Origin: Lactobacillus sp. ESL0680
GTDB lineage: Bacteria > Bacillota > Bacilli > Lactobacillales > Lactobacillaceae
Assembly: GCF_029392855.1 (NCBI RefSeq)
Contig: NZ_CP113945.1
Location: 1,488,001 to 1,552,000, forward strand
Length of the DNA stretch: 64,000 nt
Direction of reading: 5' to 3'
The notes under the pieces were generated by a model. It searched no databases. It saw only the letters and a program-made list of their open reading frames with translations, and was not told where the DNA came from. Each line of letters opens with the position of its first letter. The stretch's first letter is position 1. The position numbers were made by a program, and so were the translations under genes. This document shows, piece after piece, positions 16,840 to 26,343 of this stretch.

Positions 16840-18195
16840 ATGGAAGAAAACGAACCACAGATACGACGACACCACATTTCTGCCAGCCACCACATGAAAA
16901 TTCAATGGAAAGAATTTTTCAAAAGTCCTGACGATACCCTAATTAAGGACACAACCTTAGTTGAAAAAGGGTCGCTGGTTGGTAGAATTGGCATTATGCT
17001 ACTGGAATGCGGCACTGGTGCTTGGCGCGTGCGCGACTCAATGAACACCGTGGCGCGTGCACTTGACATTACTTGCTCAGTTGACATTGGGCTAATCTCA
17101 ATCGAATATACCTGCTTCGACGTTAATAACAAGTCATATTCGCAGACCCTAACCTTGCCGACCACTGAAGTTAACATGAACAAGTTAAATAAAATGGAGC
17201 AATTTGTCCGCCAATTTGAAAATAATAATGACCATTTGTCAATTGGCGAAATTCATCACCGGTTAAATGAAATCGAACGCCACACAGCCAACTATCCTGT
17301 GATTATTGCAGCCTTAAGTGCCGGATTAGCCTGCGGGAGCTTTATTTTTCTCTTAGGCGGCGGTCTACCGGAAATGATCTGTACCTTCTTTGGTGCCTTA
17401 GTCGGCAACTACGTGCGCGGCGAAATGAGTAAACGCAAAATTACACTTGTTGCCAAAATCGCCGTTGGTGTTGCCATTTCTTGTGCTGTTTACTTTTTAT
17501 GCTTTATGCTGGGACAAAAACTTTTAGGCTGGAATCACGATCATGCTTATGGCTATATCGGTGCGATGCTCTATGTTATCCCTGGTTTTCCTTTCATTAC
17601 TTCTGGTCTCGACATGTCCAAACTCGATATGCGTTCAGGACTAGAGCGCTTGGCTTATGCCTGCTTAGTAATCATGACAGCAACAATGGTTGGGTGGGGC
17701 GTTGCAATTAGCCTGCACCTAACGCCTGGCGCGATGCCAAAGCTTAATTTAACGCCAACTGTTCTAACCTTTTGCCGGATTATTGCAAGCTTTTGCGGTG
17801 TCTTTGGCTTCTCCGTCATGTTCAACGCTAAACCCCAAATGGCACTTGTGGCTGCCATAATCGGTGCTATTGCTAACACCTTGCGCCTAAGTCTAGTTGA
17901 CTATAACCATTTACCGGCAGCTCTTGCCGCCTTTATTGGTTCCCTACTTGCCGGGTTATTAGCCAGCTTTGTTCGCGAAAAGGTGGGCTTTCCTAGAATT
18001 GCAATTACTGTCCCCGCAATTGTCATCATGGTACCTGGGCTTTATATGTACCGTGCTGTTTTCAACTTTGGCATCACTAACATTAATGTTGGTGCTTATT
18101 GGATTATGAATGCATTAATGATTGTGGTCGCCCTGCCAATTGGCTTATTAACGGCCCGAATCTTAACTGATGCTAAGTGGCGCCACGCCGACTAA
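16840..18195 (+). CDS. ThrE-family threonine/serine exporter, single-chain form
   Basis: 451 residues. The N-terminal soluble ThrE domain (about 45-160, with GRIGIMLLECGTGAWRVRDSM and TCSVDIGLISIEYT) is followed by about ten hydrophobic helices. This is the fused architecture of ThrE plus its ThrE_2 partner, which many Firmicutes encode as two genes. The family exports threonine/serine or related small solutes. The gene is alone between a divergent amidohydrolase gene and a strong terminator; AAGGAAG precedes the ATG. Confidence 0.85.
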   Translation: MEENEPQIRRHHISASHHMKIQWKEFFKSPDDTLIKDTTLVEKGSLVGRIGIMLLECGTGAWRVRDSMNTVARALDITCSVDIGLISIEYTCFDVNNKSYSQTLTLPTTEVNMNKLNKMEQFVRQFENNNDHLSIGEIHHRLNEIERHTANYPVIIAALSAGLACGSFIFLLGGGLPEMICTFFGALVGNYVRGEMSKRKITLVAKIAVGVAISCAVYFLCFMLGQKLLGWNHDHAYGYIGAMLYVIPGFPFITSGLDMSKLDMRSGLERLAYACLVIMTATMVGWGVAISLHLTPGAMPKLNLTPTVLTFCRIIASFCGVFGFSVMFNAKPQMALVAAIIGAIANTLRLSLVDYNHLPAALAAFIGSLLAGLLASFVREKVGFPRIAITVPAIVIMVPGLYMYRAVFNFGITNINVGAYWIMNALMIVVALPIGLLTARILTDAKWRHAD

Positions 18196-18212
18196 ATATT
18201 TTTAGATAAAAT

Positions 18213-18239
18213 AAACGCTCATTTGTAATGAGCGTTTTT
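18213..18239 (+). terminator. Terminator of the ThrE-like gene
   Basis: AAACGCTCATT / AATGAGCGTTT, 11-bp perfect stem, 3-base loop, TTTTTA run. Confidence 0.92.
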
Positions 18240-18250
18240 AATTTATGATA

Positions 18251-18281
18251 GAAAAAAACGGACAAGACTTTCGTCTTGTCC
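18251..18281 (-). terminator. Terminator of lrgAB
   Basis: GGACAAGAC (18260-18268) / GTCTTGTCC (18273-18281), 9-bp stem with a GAAA loop on the minus strand, then GTTTTTTTC. Confidence 0.9.
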
Positions 18282-18359
18282 ATTTCTGTGTAAGTAAACA
18301 TTAGCTACTAAATATTAATAAAACTAATAAATTTTTACAACCTATTTGCCTGTCCCAAT

Positions 18360-19085
18360 CTATAAGCCCATCATATGAGCAAAAACCGGAACAAGCAAAT
18401 TATCAACTAAGCCAGTAGCGACAACCGCAACTGCTGCCATGGCTCCTTGTACAGAGCCAAGTTCCAAACCGAAAGCTGAACCAATTGTGTGACCAGCAGC
18501 ACCTAAGCCTAGGCCAGTTCCCATTGGGTCACTATCAAGTCTGAACCATCTAACCATTTGCTTACCTAAGGCATAGATGACAACCGCATTCAAGATGCAG
18601 GCCATTGCCGTAATTGAAGCATTACCACCAATTGCTGTCGTTAATGGCATAGCAATCGCTGTTGTAGCTGACTGACTAAGCATTGATCTGATACCTACTT
18701 TATCAAGTCCAACTGCCTTAGAAACTAAGGTAATCAGAACCAATGAAATAAAGGTACCAATAATCAAGCTCAATAAGATGATAACCCAATTCTTTTTAAC
18801 AACGTCGTTACGTTTATATAGCGGCACTGCAAAAGCAATTGTGGCTGGGGTGATAAACCAAAAGATAATATCACCACCAGGCTTGTAAGCTTGGGTATAA
18901 ACTTGAGCTGTTGAAACATTAAAGCACTTAGCTAATACCATCAAGATTACAATTCCCAAAACCATTGCAACAAACAATGGTTGGAAAATAAATAGACCAT
19001 GAGATTTTTTAAACAACCACTTACCAATTAAAAAGACGAGCAGTGATAAAAAGACTCCGAACAAAGGATTACTGATATAAGCCAT
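18360..19085 (-). CDS. lrgB: LrgB-family membrane protein (antiholin-like partner)
   Basis: 241 residues, about seven hydrophobic helices, with the conserved C-terminal segment GLGLGAAGHTIGSAFGLELG typical of LrgB/CidB. In staphylococci and streptococci LrgAB opposes murein hydrolase activity; some relatives move pyruvate or glycolate. The start overlaps the lrgA stop by one base. Upstream lytSR very likely controls expression. Confidence 0.92.
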   Translation of the reverse strand: MAYISNPLFGVFLSLLVFLIGKWLFKKSHGLFIFQPLFVAMVLGIVILMVLAKCFNVSTAQVYTQAYKPGGDIIFWFITPATIAFAVPLYKRNDVVKKNWVIILLSLIIGTFISLVLITLVSKAVGLDKVGIRSMLSQSATTAIAMPLTTAIGGNASITAMACILNAVVIYALGKQMVRWFRLDSDPMGTGLGLGAAGHTIGSAFGLELGSVQGAMAAVAVVATGLVDNLLVPVFAHMMGL

Positions 19086-19528
19086 TATTTGCCATCTCCT
19101 GTCTTAACATCTTTAGAAACTGAACCTAATTTGGCTGAGGTCAACTTCTTTTTTACCCAAAGCAATGCTCTTGTTGTATATGCAGTTACAACTAACAAGA
19201 TAACTGTTGCTAATAAAATAACTATAATTAGCTTAACTCCTTGGGCCTTCATAATGTCTAAATTACCCGCAATGGAAATCCCAGAGGGAACAAACATAAA
19301 GCTAATTAATGAAATGAGGGCACTACCAAATGAATCAACCCATTCAAGCTTAACAATATGAGTTGTTAATAGTACATATAATAGGACTAAACCGATAACT
19401 GGTGTTGGTACCGGGAAGCTCTTCGGCATTACTTCTGAAATTAATTGTGATGCAAACAAGATTGCTGCATAGACCAGCATTTGGAATAAAAGCGGCGCTG
19501 ATTTATGTTCAGATTCTTTATTTTTCAT
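19085..19528 (-). CDS. lrgA: LrgA-family holin-like membrane protein
   Basis: 147 residues, four hydrophobic helices, with LVYAAILFASQLISEVMP near the start and the PVPTPVIGLVLLYVLL motif of CidA/LrgA. An ATG nine bases upstream (19537) directly abuts the AAAGG ribosome site, so the ATG at 19528 is the workable start. Operon with lrgB; its promoter carries LytTR-type boxes. Confidence 0.9.
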   Translation of the reverse strand: MKNKESEHKSAPLLFQMLVYAAILFASQLISEVMPKSFPVPTPVIGLVLLYVLLTTHIVKLEWVDSFGSALISLISFMFVPSGISIAGNLDIMKAQGVKLIIVILLATVILLVVTAYTTRALLWVKKKLTSAKLGSVSKDVKTGDGK

Positions 19529-19570
19529 CTTACTCATCCTTTCGCGTTTTCCTTATCTTCACGGATAAAG

Positions 19571-19636
19571 ATACTAGAGAAAAGGCAGTTTGTGAGCAAA
19601 ATTAGGCTGAACTGCAAAAATCAGACTGTGAACTGC
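19571..19636 (-). promoter_or_regulatory. lrgAB promoter with paired LytTR boxes
   Basis: Minus strand: TTGCTC (19599-19594), 17 bases, TAGTAT (19576-19571). Upstream, GCAGTTCAC (19636-19628) and GCAGTTCAG (19615-19607) match the 9-base LytTR-domain consensus at 7 and 8 positions. They are separated by exactly 12 bases (21-bp period), the known arrangement for LytTR regulators. Confidence 0.75.
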
Positions 19637-19674
19637 AAATGAGCGAAAGTGAATGTTATTGCACTTAAATGCGC

Positions 19675-20418
19675 TTACATCCCTAACCTTTGACTTAAAT
19701 CTTTTCTATATGAACGGCCAACCTGGACTTTTTCACCATTACTCATCACCAATAACAATGTATTATTGAACCACGGCTGAACCTCTTTGACTTCCTCAAT
19801 ATTAACAATTGAATTACGGTGAACCTGCATGAACTTAGCCTGATTGAGGCGCTCCTTTAACCAAGCCAAAGTTTCATGAGTTTCATAATTATTTTGAGCT
19901 GTTGAAATTGTCAAGACACCACTATTAATCGTCGCCACAATCAAGTCGTTCTTTTTAATTACAACATTACGATCATCGAGTTCAATGCTAAGCATTTCAT
20001 TAACCACATGATGCTGCTCCTTACTAATTTGCGGTTGCTCACGCGAGCCCATTACGTTTCGCACCTTAGTTAAGGCCTGATCGATCCGTTCCTGCTCAAA
20101 TGGTTTTAGGACATAGTCCAAAGCACCAACATCAAATGCCTTTACGGCATACTCATCATACGCGGTTGAAAAAATAATAATCGGTGAATAATCCGCGGGC
20201 TTCAATTCATTAGCTAACTCAAAGCCGTTTTCTTCATTAAGTGAAATATCCAAAAACATTAAGTCAATTTTGTTTTTAAGCAGCTCCATCTGTGCCTGCT
20301 TAATGTCTTCTGCCTGATAAATAGATAGTTCTATCCCACTAACGCTTGGGCTTTTGGTAATTAAATACTCTAACTCAGTTCTTGCCAGCGGCTCGTCATC
20401 AACCAATAAAATTTTCAT
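19675..20418 (-). CDS. lytR: LytTR-family response regulator
   Basis: 247 residues: a receiver domain (1-125, acidic pocket VDDE, phosphorylated Asp in LMFLDISL near 56, Lys in VLKPFE near 106) and a C-terminal LytTR DNA-binding domain (about 145-245, with FMQVHRNSIVNIEEV and MSNGEKVQVGRSYRKDL). Encoded 16 bases after its sensor kinase, and likely activates lrgAB through the boxes at 19607-19636. Confidence 0.93.
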   Translation of the reverse strand: MKILLVDDEPLARTELEYLITKSPSVSGIELSIYQAEDIKQAQMELLKNKIDLMFLDISLNEENGFELANELKPADYSPIIIFSTAYDEYAVKAFDVGALDYVLKPFEQERIDQALTKVRNVMGSREQPQISKEQHHVVNEMLSIELDDRNVVIKKNDLIVATINSGVLTISTAQNNYETHETLAWLKERLNQAKFMQVHRNSIVNIEEVKEVQPWFNNTLLLVMSNGEKVQVGRSYRKDLSQRLGM

Positions 20419-20434
20419 AATTCACACCTCTTTA

Positions 20435-22198
20435 TTAATTATTATCAACCAGACTAGCTGGTGATTTACTCTTTAATGGAATAACCGTTTTAAAAATCGT
20501 ACCACTGTCACTAGTTTCAATTTGCAATTTACTGCTGGTACCATACAATCCTTTAAGTCGCATATTCAAATTATATAGTGCTGTGCCCGTTCCACTGCCC
20601 TTTTTTGATTCGCTGACTGGCTTTTTGCCTAAATATTTCAGAACATCCGGATCAACACCGTTACCGTTGTCAATTGCCGCTATTTCCATATGTTTATTAT
20701 CTAATTTCTTAAGCTGGATAATAATTCGGTTGCCCTGCTTTCGACCCTTAAAAGCATGACGCACCGCATTTTCGACAAAGATCTGCAAACAAAACGACGG
20801 CAAAAGTGTATCGTCAGGGACACCAATTTGGTAATCAATTGTAAATTTATTAGGAAAGCGTAGCTTTTCAATGCTCATATAGGAATCAACGTGCCGGCGT
20901 TCCTGATTCAGTGTTACTTCCTTTTCTTGACCATTGCGCAAACTTGACCTGAAAAAGACACTTAGCTGCATTAATGCCTGATGTGCTTTTTCAACGTTTA
21001 CTCTCATTAATGCTCCAATCGTGTTAATCGCATTGAAGAAAAAGTGTGGGTTAATCTGAACTTGCAAGGCCTTAATCTCTGCTTCATTGAGTAAGCTGGT
21101 CTGTTGTTCGGCAATCCCAATTGCCAATTGTCCTGAAAAAATCATGGCTAACCCACGCACCAAGTTTTCTTCAACGACCGTCATCTTACTGCCCTCGCAA
21201 AAGTACAGCTTAAGAGCACCAATTGTCTGATTATTAACACGCAAAGGAAATACAATTGCCGAGGTTAATGGGCAAGATGGTTCTGGACAGCCGATCTCTT
21301 TTTTCGAATAGGCCAACTTTTCCTTTCCTGTTAAGATAGCAGTCTTGGATAAGTCAGTTATTACGGGTTCACCCGCGATATGGTGATCTTCACCAGCACC
21401 AACGTGAGCAAGAACATTAACTCGGTCGGTTAACCCCACCGCGTCAAAGTTAGTGTATTGCTTAATAATTTGACAAACGTGCTTGGCCGAATCAAAGTCA
21501 AGCCCCTTGCGAAAATAAGGCAGCGTTTTGTTAGTTAATTCCAAAACATCTTTAGTTTGAACCGCCCTCAACTGGCGCTCATTTGACAGGTAAGTCTTCA
21601 AAATCTCAATAAATAAACTTGCACCAATGGTATTTAACAGAACCATCGGGACAAAAATCAAGTTTACTAGGCCTATACCATGGAAAGTAAAGATGAAGGC
21701 CATCTGAATTAATTCCGCAAAAAAAGCTAAGACAGCTACCCATGGCGTTGATGGATAAAGATTATCGCCTTTAACGCGATCACCGCATATTCCAACAAGA
21801 TAACCAATAAGAACCGAACTAAAAATATAAAAATAATCAGAAAAGCCGCCAAAGACAACCCGGTGCAGACCACCTATTAGACCAACCATCATCCCAACAT
21901 ACGGTCCACCAGTTAGGCTAGCTGCTGTAATCACTAGAATACGCGTATTGGCGATCGAATCCGATTGCGGCAAACCCGTTATAATCAACGGCGTAACTAC
22001 TTCCTTGGAACTAGTAATCTCAACCCCCGTCAAATTCGCCATCACAACAAAAATTGCAAAAATAATCGTCAGCCAAATTTGCGATTTTAACGTTCTTTTT
22101 TCAATTAAGTTCCTAAAAAAGCGCATGTTAACAAGCAAAAATGCCAGCAGCATAATAATGCCCAGCCGTTCCATCAGCAAAATAAATAAGTTAAACAT
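20435..22198 (-). CDS. lytS: LytS-family sensor histidine kinase
   Basis: 587 residues: a 5TMR-LYT membrane sensor (about six helices, residues 1-195), a GAF-like domain (about 225-360), and a HisKA_7-type kinase core whose phosphorylated His lies in QINPHFFFNAINTIGALM near 390, with a C-terminal ATPase (ENAVRHAFKG, DNGNGV, GTGTALYNL). It phosphorylates the LytR-type regulator encoded next. The ATG at 22198 is chosen because GGGAG lies 9 bases upstream; a TTG two codons earlier is too close. Confidence 0.93.
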   Translation of the reverse strand: MFNLFILLMERLGIIMLLAFLLVNMRFFRNLIEKRTLKSQIWLTIIFAIFVVMANLTGVEITSSKEVVTPLIITGLPQSDSIANTRILVITAASLTGGPYVGMMVGLIGGLHRVVFGGFSDYFYIFSSVLIGYLVGICGDRVKGDNLYPSTPWVAVLAFFAELIQMAFIFTFHGIGLVNLIFVPMVLLNTIGASLFIEILKTYLSNERQLRAVQTKDVLELTNKTLPYFRKGLDFDSAKHVCQIIKQYTNFDAVGLTDRVNVLAHVGAGEDHHIAGEPVITDLSKTAILTGKEKLAYSKKEIGCPEPSCPLTSAIVFPLRVNNQTIGALKLYFCEGSKMTVVEENLVRGLAMIFSGQLAIGIAEQQTSLLNEAEIKALQVQINPHFFFNAINTIGALMRVNVEKAHQALMQLSVFFRSSLRNGQEKEVTLNQERRHVDSYMSIEKLRFPNKFTIDYQIGVPDDTLLPSFCLQIFVENAVRHAFKGRKQGNRIIIQLKKLDNKHMEIAAIDNGNGVDPDVLKYLGKKPVSESKKGSGTGTALYNLNMRLKGLYGTSSKLQIETSDSGTIFKTVIPLKSKSPASLVDNN

Positions 22199-22291
22199 TG
22201 TCAATTACTCCCGTTGTGTCTTATTACATTTATTATTGCACAAATCAAAGTATTTTCTTTAAGCAACTTTTTATTGCACTGTCTTAAGTAA

Positions 22292-22330
22292 ATAAAAAGT
22301 ATTCTAAACTATACAATTTAGAATACTTTA
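22292..22330 (-). terminator. Terminator of the DUF4097 gene
   Basis: AAAGTATTCTAAA (22296-22308) / TTTAGAATACTTT (22317-22329), 13-bp perfect stem with a T run on the minus strand. Confidence 0.92.
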
Positions 22331-22362
22331 ACCTACTAGGTATTATATTTACAAATATAAAA

Positions 22363-23112
22363 CTATGAAATTTCGACATCGCCCTCTTTGGTAGTTATCT
22401 TTACTAAAGGCTGACCGGAAACCGTCTTTGAAAAATGTTTACCCTTGTTAGAACCATGATATTTAATATCACCTTCAGGGGTTGATGCTGTGTAGCTGAC
22501 ACTTGGTGCATGCTTAATATCAACATCACCTTCCTTAAGTGTTAGCGTACTATTGCCAGTGAATTTTGTGCCGGAAAATTCAGCATCACCTTCAGTTAAT
22601 TGGGCAATCAGCTTTAATGCCCCCTTGGACACATCGAGGTCGCCCTCTTTTAAAGCGATTTTTGCACTTGAAGCTGAGACATTCTTAAATTCAACGTCGC
22701 CGCCAGTATTTTTAATATACAAACTGCTTAACTTCAGATTTTTCAACTCAATATCGCCATCTGAACTAGTACTTGAAATTTTCGTCAATTTGCTCTTAGG
22801 AACAGTAATGCTAATATCGGCATCGTCATCATCGCCGCCTTTTTGAGAAACATTTAATTGACCCTTAGTGACAGATGCATGCAGAGCGTGGTCGTCATCA
22901 TCAAACTTGACTTGATACTTACTACCGGCATGAATCGAAACATCTGCCTCTTTCAAGTTAAGTTTGATTTTACTAAATGATCCAACTTCAACAGTCCGCC
23001 AATCATCAGAATCTGCTGCTACCTGTGTACTAGTTTTTGAATTAAACAGTTGACCAGTTGCAATTGCACCAATTGCCATAATCATAGTTATAACTTTTGT
23101 ACTCTTTTTCAT
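22363..23112 (-). CDS. Exported DUF4097 beta-strand repeat protein
   Basis: 249 residues: a signal peptide (MKKSTKVITMIMAIGAIATG...), then repeating short strands with GDxxx and EGDxxI motifs (SSDGDIELKN, EGDLDVSK, EGDAEFSG, KEGDVDIKH, PEGDIKYHG, KEGDVEIS). This is the DUF4097/DUF4098 beta-helix type. Related domains occur in LiaX-like and envelope-stress proteins of Firmicutes, but the role here is unknown. The ATG at 23112 is preceded by AGGAAGAG. Monocistronic, next to lytSR, so an envelope function is plausible. Confidence 0.75.
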   Translation of the reverse strand: MKKSTKVITMIMAIGAIATGQLFNSKTSTQVAADSDDWRTVEVGSFSKIKLNLKEADVSIHAGSKYQVKFDDDDHALHASVTKGQLNVSQKGGDDDDADISITVPKSKLTKISSTSSDGDIELKNLKLSSLYIKNTGGDVEFKNVSASSAKIALKEGDLDVSKGALKLIAQLTEGDAEFSGTKFTGNSTLTLKEGDVDIKHAPSVSYTASTPEGDIKYHGSNKGKHFSKTVSGQPLVKITTKEGDVEIS

Positions 23113-23268
23113 TTTATCTCTTCCTAACAAACACAATTTATTATAACGTAGAAGATTTTAATATAAACTTTTTAAAAATTCAAACGTCTAACCAAGTTTT
23201 GTCTTTTATGAGCATGTTGTTAAAGTAGTTCAGCTATATTTAATTAGATAACTATATATTATATAAGG

Positions 23269-24672
23269 TTATTTATTCTCTTCTTTAGCTGTTGGCAAAC
23301 CAAATGAACCAATTAAGCCAATTACTGCAAAGATGAGCATTAAGATGAAGCCCCAATGGTAACCTGTTGCCAAAGCAGAAGCTTTATTCACTCCTGCATT
23401 AGCAGAACCAATAGTCACAACCAGCATTGCCAAGGCTGTTCCTAGTGACCCACCAATCTGGCGAATTGTTGACGATCCAGCATTGGCGTGAGCCGTCATG
23501 CTTGACTGTACCTGGTTAATTCCCGCGGTAAAGGTTGTCATCATCGTAAAGGAAATCCCGACCATCCGCAAAGCGTAACATATACCAATCATCACTAAGC
23601 TAGTTTGCGCGCTGAAAGTCAGCATTGGTACCGTACCAAGAACTAGCATTGCAAAACCAAATAGTGATAACTTTTTAATTCCTAACTTGTCATACAAAGT
23701 CCCCGAAATCGGGTTGCAGATAATCATCAACAATGCTCCAGGCATCATTACAAGACCAGAAGTCAAGGCTGTTTCGCCGCGTGTCGTCTGCAAATATAGC
23801 GGCAAGACCAGTTCAATTCCGACCATGGCCAAGTTACTGATTGTACTTAATAGCGTACAGAGGTTAAACTGCCAATTTTTAAAAACGCGAATATCAAGTA
23901 GTGGTTCTTCTAAATGTAATTGTCTCCGGCAGAAAAGATAAATGACTACCAAACCAATAATAAAAATGAGAGCTAAGGTAAACGTGATTTTGCCAGTGTT
24001 ACCAATTTCTGACAAAGCATACAAAATTAGCCCGAAGCCAAAAATTGATTCTAAGAATGAAATCACATCTGTTGTACTCATGTGCGGCGTTGTAATATTT
24101 TGCACCGTAAAGATTGCCAAGAGAGCTACCAGACCACTGGTAACACTCAAAATGATAAAGAGCATCTGCCAGCCAGAATATTTTAAAATCAAGCCAGAAA
24201 TTGTCGGGCCTACTGCTGGACCAAAGCCAATGACCAATCCCGTAATTCCCATTGCCATACCGCGCTTTTCAGGTGGAAACATCATCAAAATCACGTTCTG
24301 AATAAATGGCATCAGGCCACCAGCCGCAATTGCCTCAATAATCCGTCCTGTTAACAAAACATAAAAATTAGGTGCGAAAACACAAATTAGCGAACCAATA
24401 AAGAAAATTCCCATCATGGTTAAATAATTTTGCTTCATGCTAAATGATTCAAAAATCCAGGCGGACATTGGAATCATTAGACCAACCACCAATAAATATG
24501 CAGTTGTCAGCCATTGGGCCGTGGACTGGCTGACGCCAAACGCAGCCATAATTGTTGGCAATGCATTATTTAGGAAGGTTTCTGCTAATAGCGCCACAAA
24601 GGCACCAAACAGCAGCACCGCCATCATTAAGTTTCGCTTTTTTCCAGAAATTTGTTTTATTTCTTGTGTCAT
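23269..24672 (-). CDS. DHA2-family (14-helix) drug:proton antiporter, EmrB/LmrB-like
   Basis: 467 residues, about 14 hydrophobic helices. Visible signatures are LNNALPTIMAAFGVSQSTAQWLTTAYLL in helix 1-2 (motif D1 type), GRIIEAIAAGG, and GFGPAVGPTISGLI in helix 5 (antiporter motif C). It probably exports toxic hydrophobic compounds or a metabolite. It lies 51 bases after a MarR gene, with a MarR-type palindrome in the gap, so expression should be relieved by an inducing ligand. Confidence 0.9.
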   Translation of the reverse strand: MTQEIKQISGKKRNLMMAVLLFGAFVALLAETFLNNALPTIMAAFGVSQSTAQWLTTAYLLVVGLMIPMSAWIFESFSMKQNYLTMMGIFFIGSLICVFAPNFYVLLTGRIIEAIAAGGLMPFIQNVILMMFPPEKRGMAMGITGLVIGFGPAVGPTISGLILKYSGWQMLFIILSVTSGLVALLAIFTVQNITTPHMSTTDVISFLESIFGFGLILYALSEIGNTGKITFTLALIFIIGLVVIYLFCRRQLHLEEPLLDIRVFKNWQFNLCTLLSTISNLAMVGIELVLPLYLQTTRGETALTSGLVMMPGALLMIICNPISGTLYDKLGIKKLSLFGFAMLVLGTVPMLTFSAQTSLVMIGICYALRMVGISFTMMTTFTAGINQVQSSMTAHANAGSSTIRQIGGSLGTALAMLVVTIGSANAGVNKASALATGYHWGFILMLIFAVIGLIGSFGLPTAKEENK

Positions 24673-24686
24673 CTTTTCTCCTTTTA

Positions 24687-24700
24687 TGTAGTAAGCTACA
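24687..24700. promoter_or_regulatory. MarR-type operator 2 (upstream of the efflux gene)
   Basis: TGTAGTAAGCTACA, palindromic arms GTAG/CTAC separated by 4 bases, the same arms and spacing as the site upstream of the marR gene. Confidence 0.6.
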
Positions 24701-24723
24701 CTTTTACAAATAAAAATGAGATA

Positions 24724-25176
24724 TTAAAAATTAGAGATAATTCGATTTAACAATCTACTTAGTTGCTCAACATCTTGCTGATTCATCCCCTGAATTATTT
24801 GCTGATTGGTTTCAGCCATAATCTGGTGAATAGTAGCAATATTATCATCAATCAATTTAAACCCTTTAGCAGATAAAGTTAATACAATCTGACGTTGATC
24901 GCTCTTAAGATGGGCTGTTTCAATAAGCTGATTACTTTCTAGTCGTCTAACAATTCCCCGAATTGTTGGGTGACTTAAAACAAAGGTATCAGCAATTTCT
25001 TTTTGCGTAATGGTTCTGCCCTTAGAATCATACAGATAAACCATTAGTGAAATCTGCGCTCCAGTTAATGAATATTCACTAAATATACTAGCAAAGCGAT
25101 TATTTAAGGCTTTCTCAATTAGAGTATTAGCAATTTTAAATTTTGGTCCTAATTGATTTAAGAATATTTCTGACAT
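24724..25176 (-). CDS. MarR-family transcriptional regulator
   Basis: 150 residues with a central winged helix (TQKEIADTFVLSHPTIRGIVRRL recognition region, then the DQRQIVLTLSAKG wing). The flanking helices form the dimer. It is the first gene of a two-gene unit with the DHA2 exporter, and palindromes with GTAG-N4-CTAC lie before both genes, so it most likely represses itself and the pump. Confidence 0.92.
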   Translation of the reverse strand: MSEIFLNQLGPKFKIANTLIEKALNNRFASIFSEYSLTGAQISLMVYLYDSKGRTITQKEIADTFVLSHPTIRGIVRRLESNQLIETAHLKSDQRQIVLTLSAKGFKLIDDNIATIHQIMAETNQQIIQGMNQQDVEQLSRLLNRIISNF

Positions 25177-25196
25177 TTTAACCTCTCTTGTTTTAA

Positions 25197-25208
25197 GTAG
25201 TATACTAC
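25197..25208. promoter_or_regulatory. MarR-type operator 1 (upstream of marR)
   Basis: Perfect 12-base palindrome GTAGTATACTAC, about 20 bases before the regulator's start codon. Confidence 0.7.
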
Positions 25209-25343
25209 AGTTCTTGCAAAATGACTAATTTAAATTTTCTTAGTAATAATTAAAAAAGCCTCTTTGTTCGGCAACATAATTAGATTATAATTAAAATAAG
25301 ATTTGTTTATTATTAAATATGTTGCTTAATTTGAGGTACGCAA

Positions 25344-26264
25344 ATGGATTTATTAACAACTATCCACAATAAGGGATTAATTTTAGATGGGGCAATGTCT
25401 GATGAACTAGAAAAGCAAGGAGTAATAACAAATAATAAATTATGGACAGCGATTGCTCTAACAAACAACCTTCCGGCCGTTTACCAAGCCCACTGGAACT
25501 ATCTTCAAGCAGGTGCCCAATTAATTATTACTGACACTTATCAAGCTAACGTGCCAGCTTTCGTTGAAGCTGGTTACACTGAGCAGGAAGCCATAGACCT
25601 TATTGCAAATGCCGTTAAAATTGCCAAAAAAGCCCGTGACGATTATGAATTAAAGACTGGCAAGCACAATTTTGTCGCTGGTTCCATCGGTTCTTATGGT
25701 GCCTATCTAGCAGACGGCAGTGAATACCGTGGGGATTACAACCTTACAACTAACGAATATCTTGACTTTCATTTACCCAGTTTAAACACAGTCATTGCGC
25801 AGCGTCCAGATTGTCTGGCAATTGAAACGCAACCTAAATTAACGGAAGTTATCGCACTTTTAACTTGGCTTACCAATAATGCTCCACAAATACCTGTTTA
25901 CGTCAGTTTTACACTGCACGATACAACCAGAATCAGTGATGGTACCAGCTTAAAGAAAGTTATCCCCGCAATTAACGAGTTCCAGCAAGTTTTTGCAGTT
26001 GGCATTAACTGTGTCAAGCCTATCCTCGTTACAACAACCATCAAGACGATTCACCAATTAACTGATAAAGAAATTGTCGTCTATCCCAATCAGGGCTATT
26101 CTTATGATTCATTTTCCAAGACTTGGTTAAAAATTCCATACACTACCGATTTTTATCAAAGTACCAAAAAATGGTACAAGGTAGGGGCACATTTAATCGG
26201 CGGGTGCTGCACCACAGGACCAGAACAAACACGTGAAATTGCCCGCGCTTTTCAAGAAATTTAA
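25344..26264 (+). CDS. mmuM: Homocysteine S-methyltransferase
   Basis: 306 residues of the zinc-dependent homocysteine methyltransferase family. The Cys ligands are visible in VGINCVKP near residue 225 and in GGCCTTGPEQTREIA near 292; the start has LDGAMSDELE. MmuM transfers a methyl group from S-methylmethionine (or S-adenosylmethionine) to homocysteine, making methionine. No S-methylmethionine permease gene is adjacent. GAGGT precedes the ATG. Confidence 0.92.
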   Translation: MDLLTTIHNKGLILDGAMSDELEKQGVITNNKLWTAIALTNNLPAVYQAHWNYLQAGAQLIITDTYQANVPAFVEAGYTEQEAIDLIANAVKIAKKARDDYELKTGKHNFVAGSIGSYGAYLADGSEYRGDYNLTTNEYLDFHLPSLNTVIAQRPDCLAIETQPKLTEVIALLTWLTNNAPQIPVYVSFTLHDTTRISDGTSLKKVIPAINEFQQVFAVGINCVKPILVTTTIKTIHQLTDKEIVVYPNQGYSYDSFSKTWLKIPYTTDFYQSTKKWYKVGAHLIGGCCTTGPEQTREIARAFQEI

Positions 26265-26343
26265 GTTAGCTTAATTATTTCAGAAAGTCTGATAATGTTT
26301 TATAATTAAACTAACAATATATAAATGTATAAGGAGGCTTATA

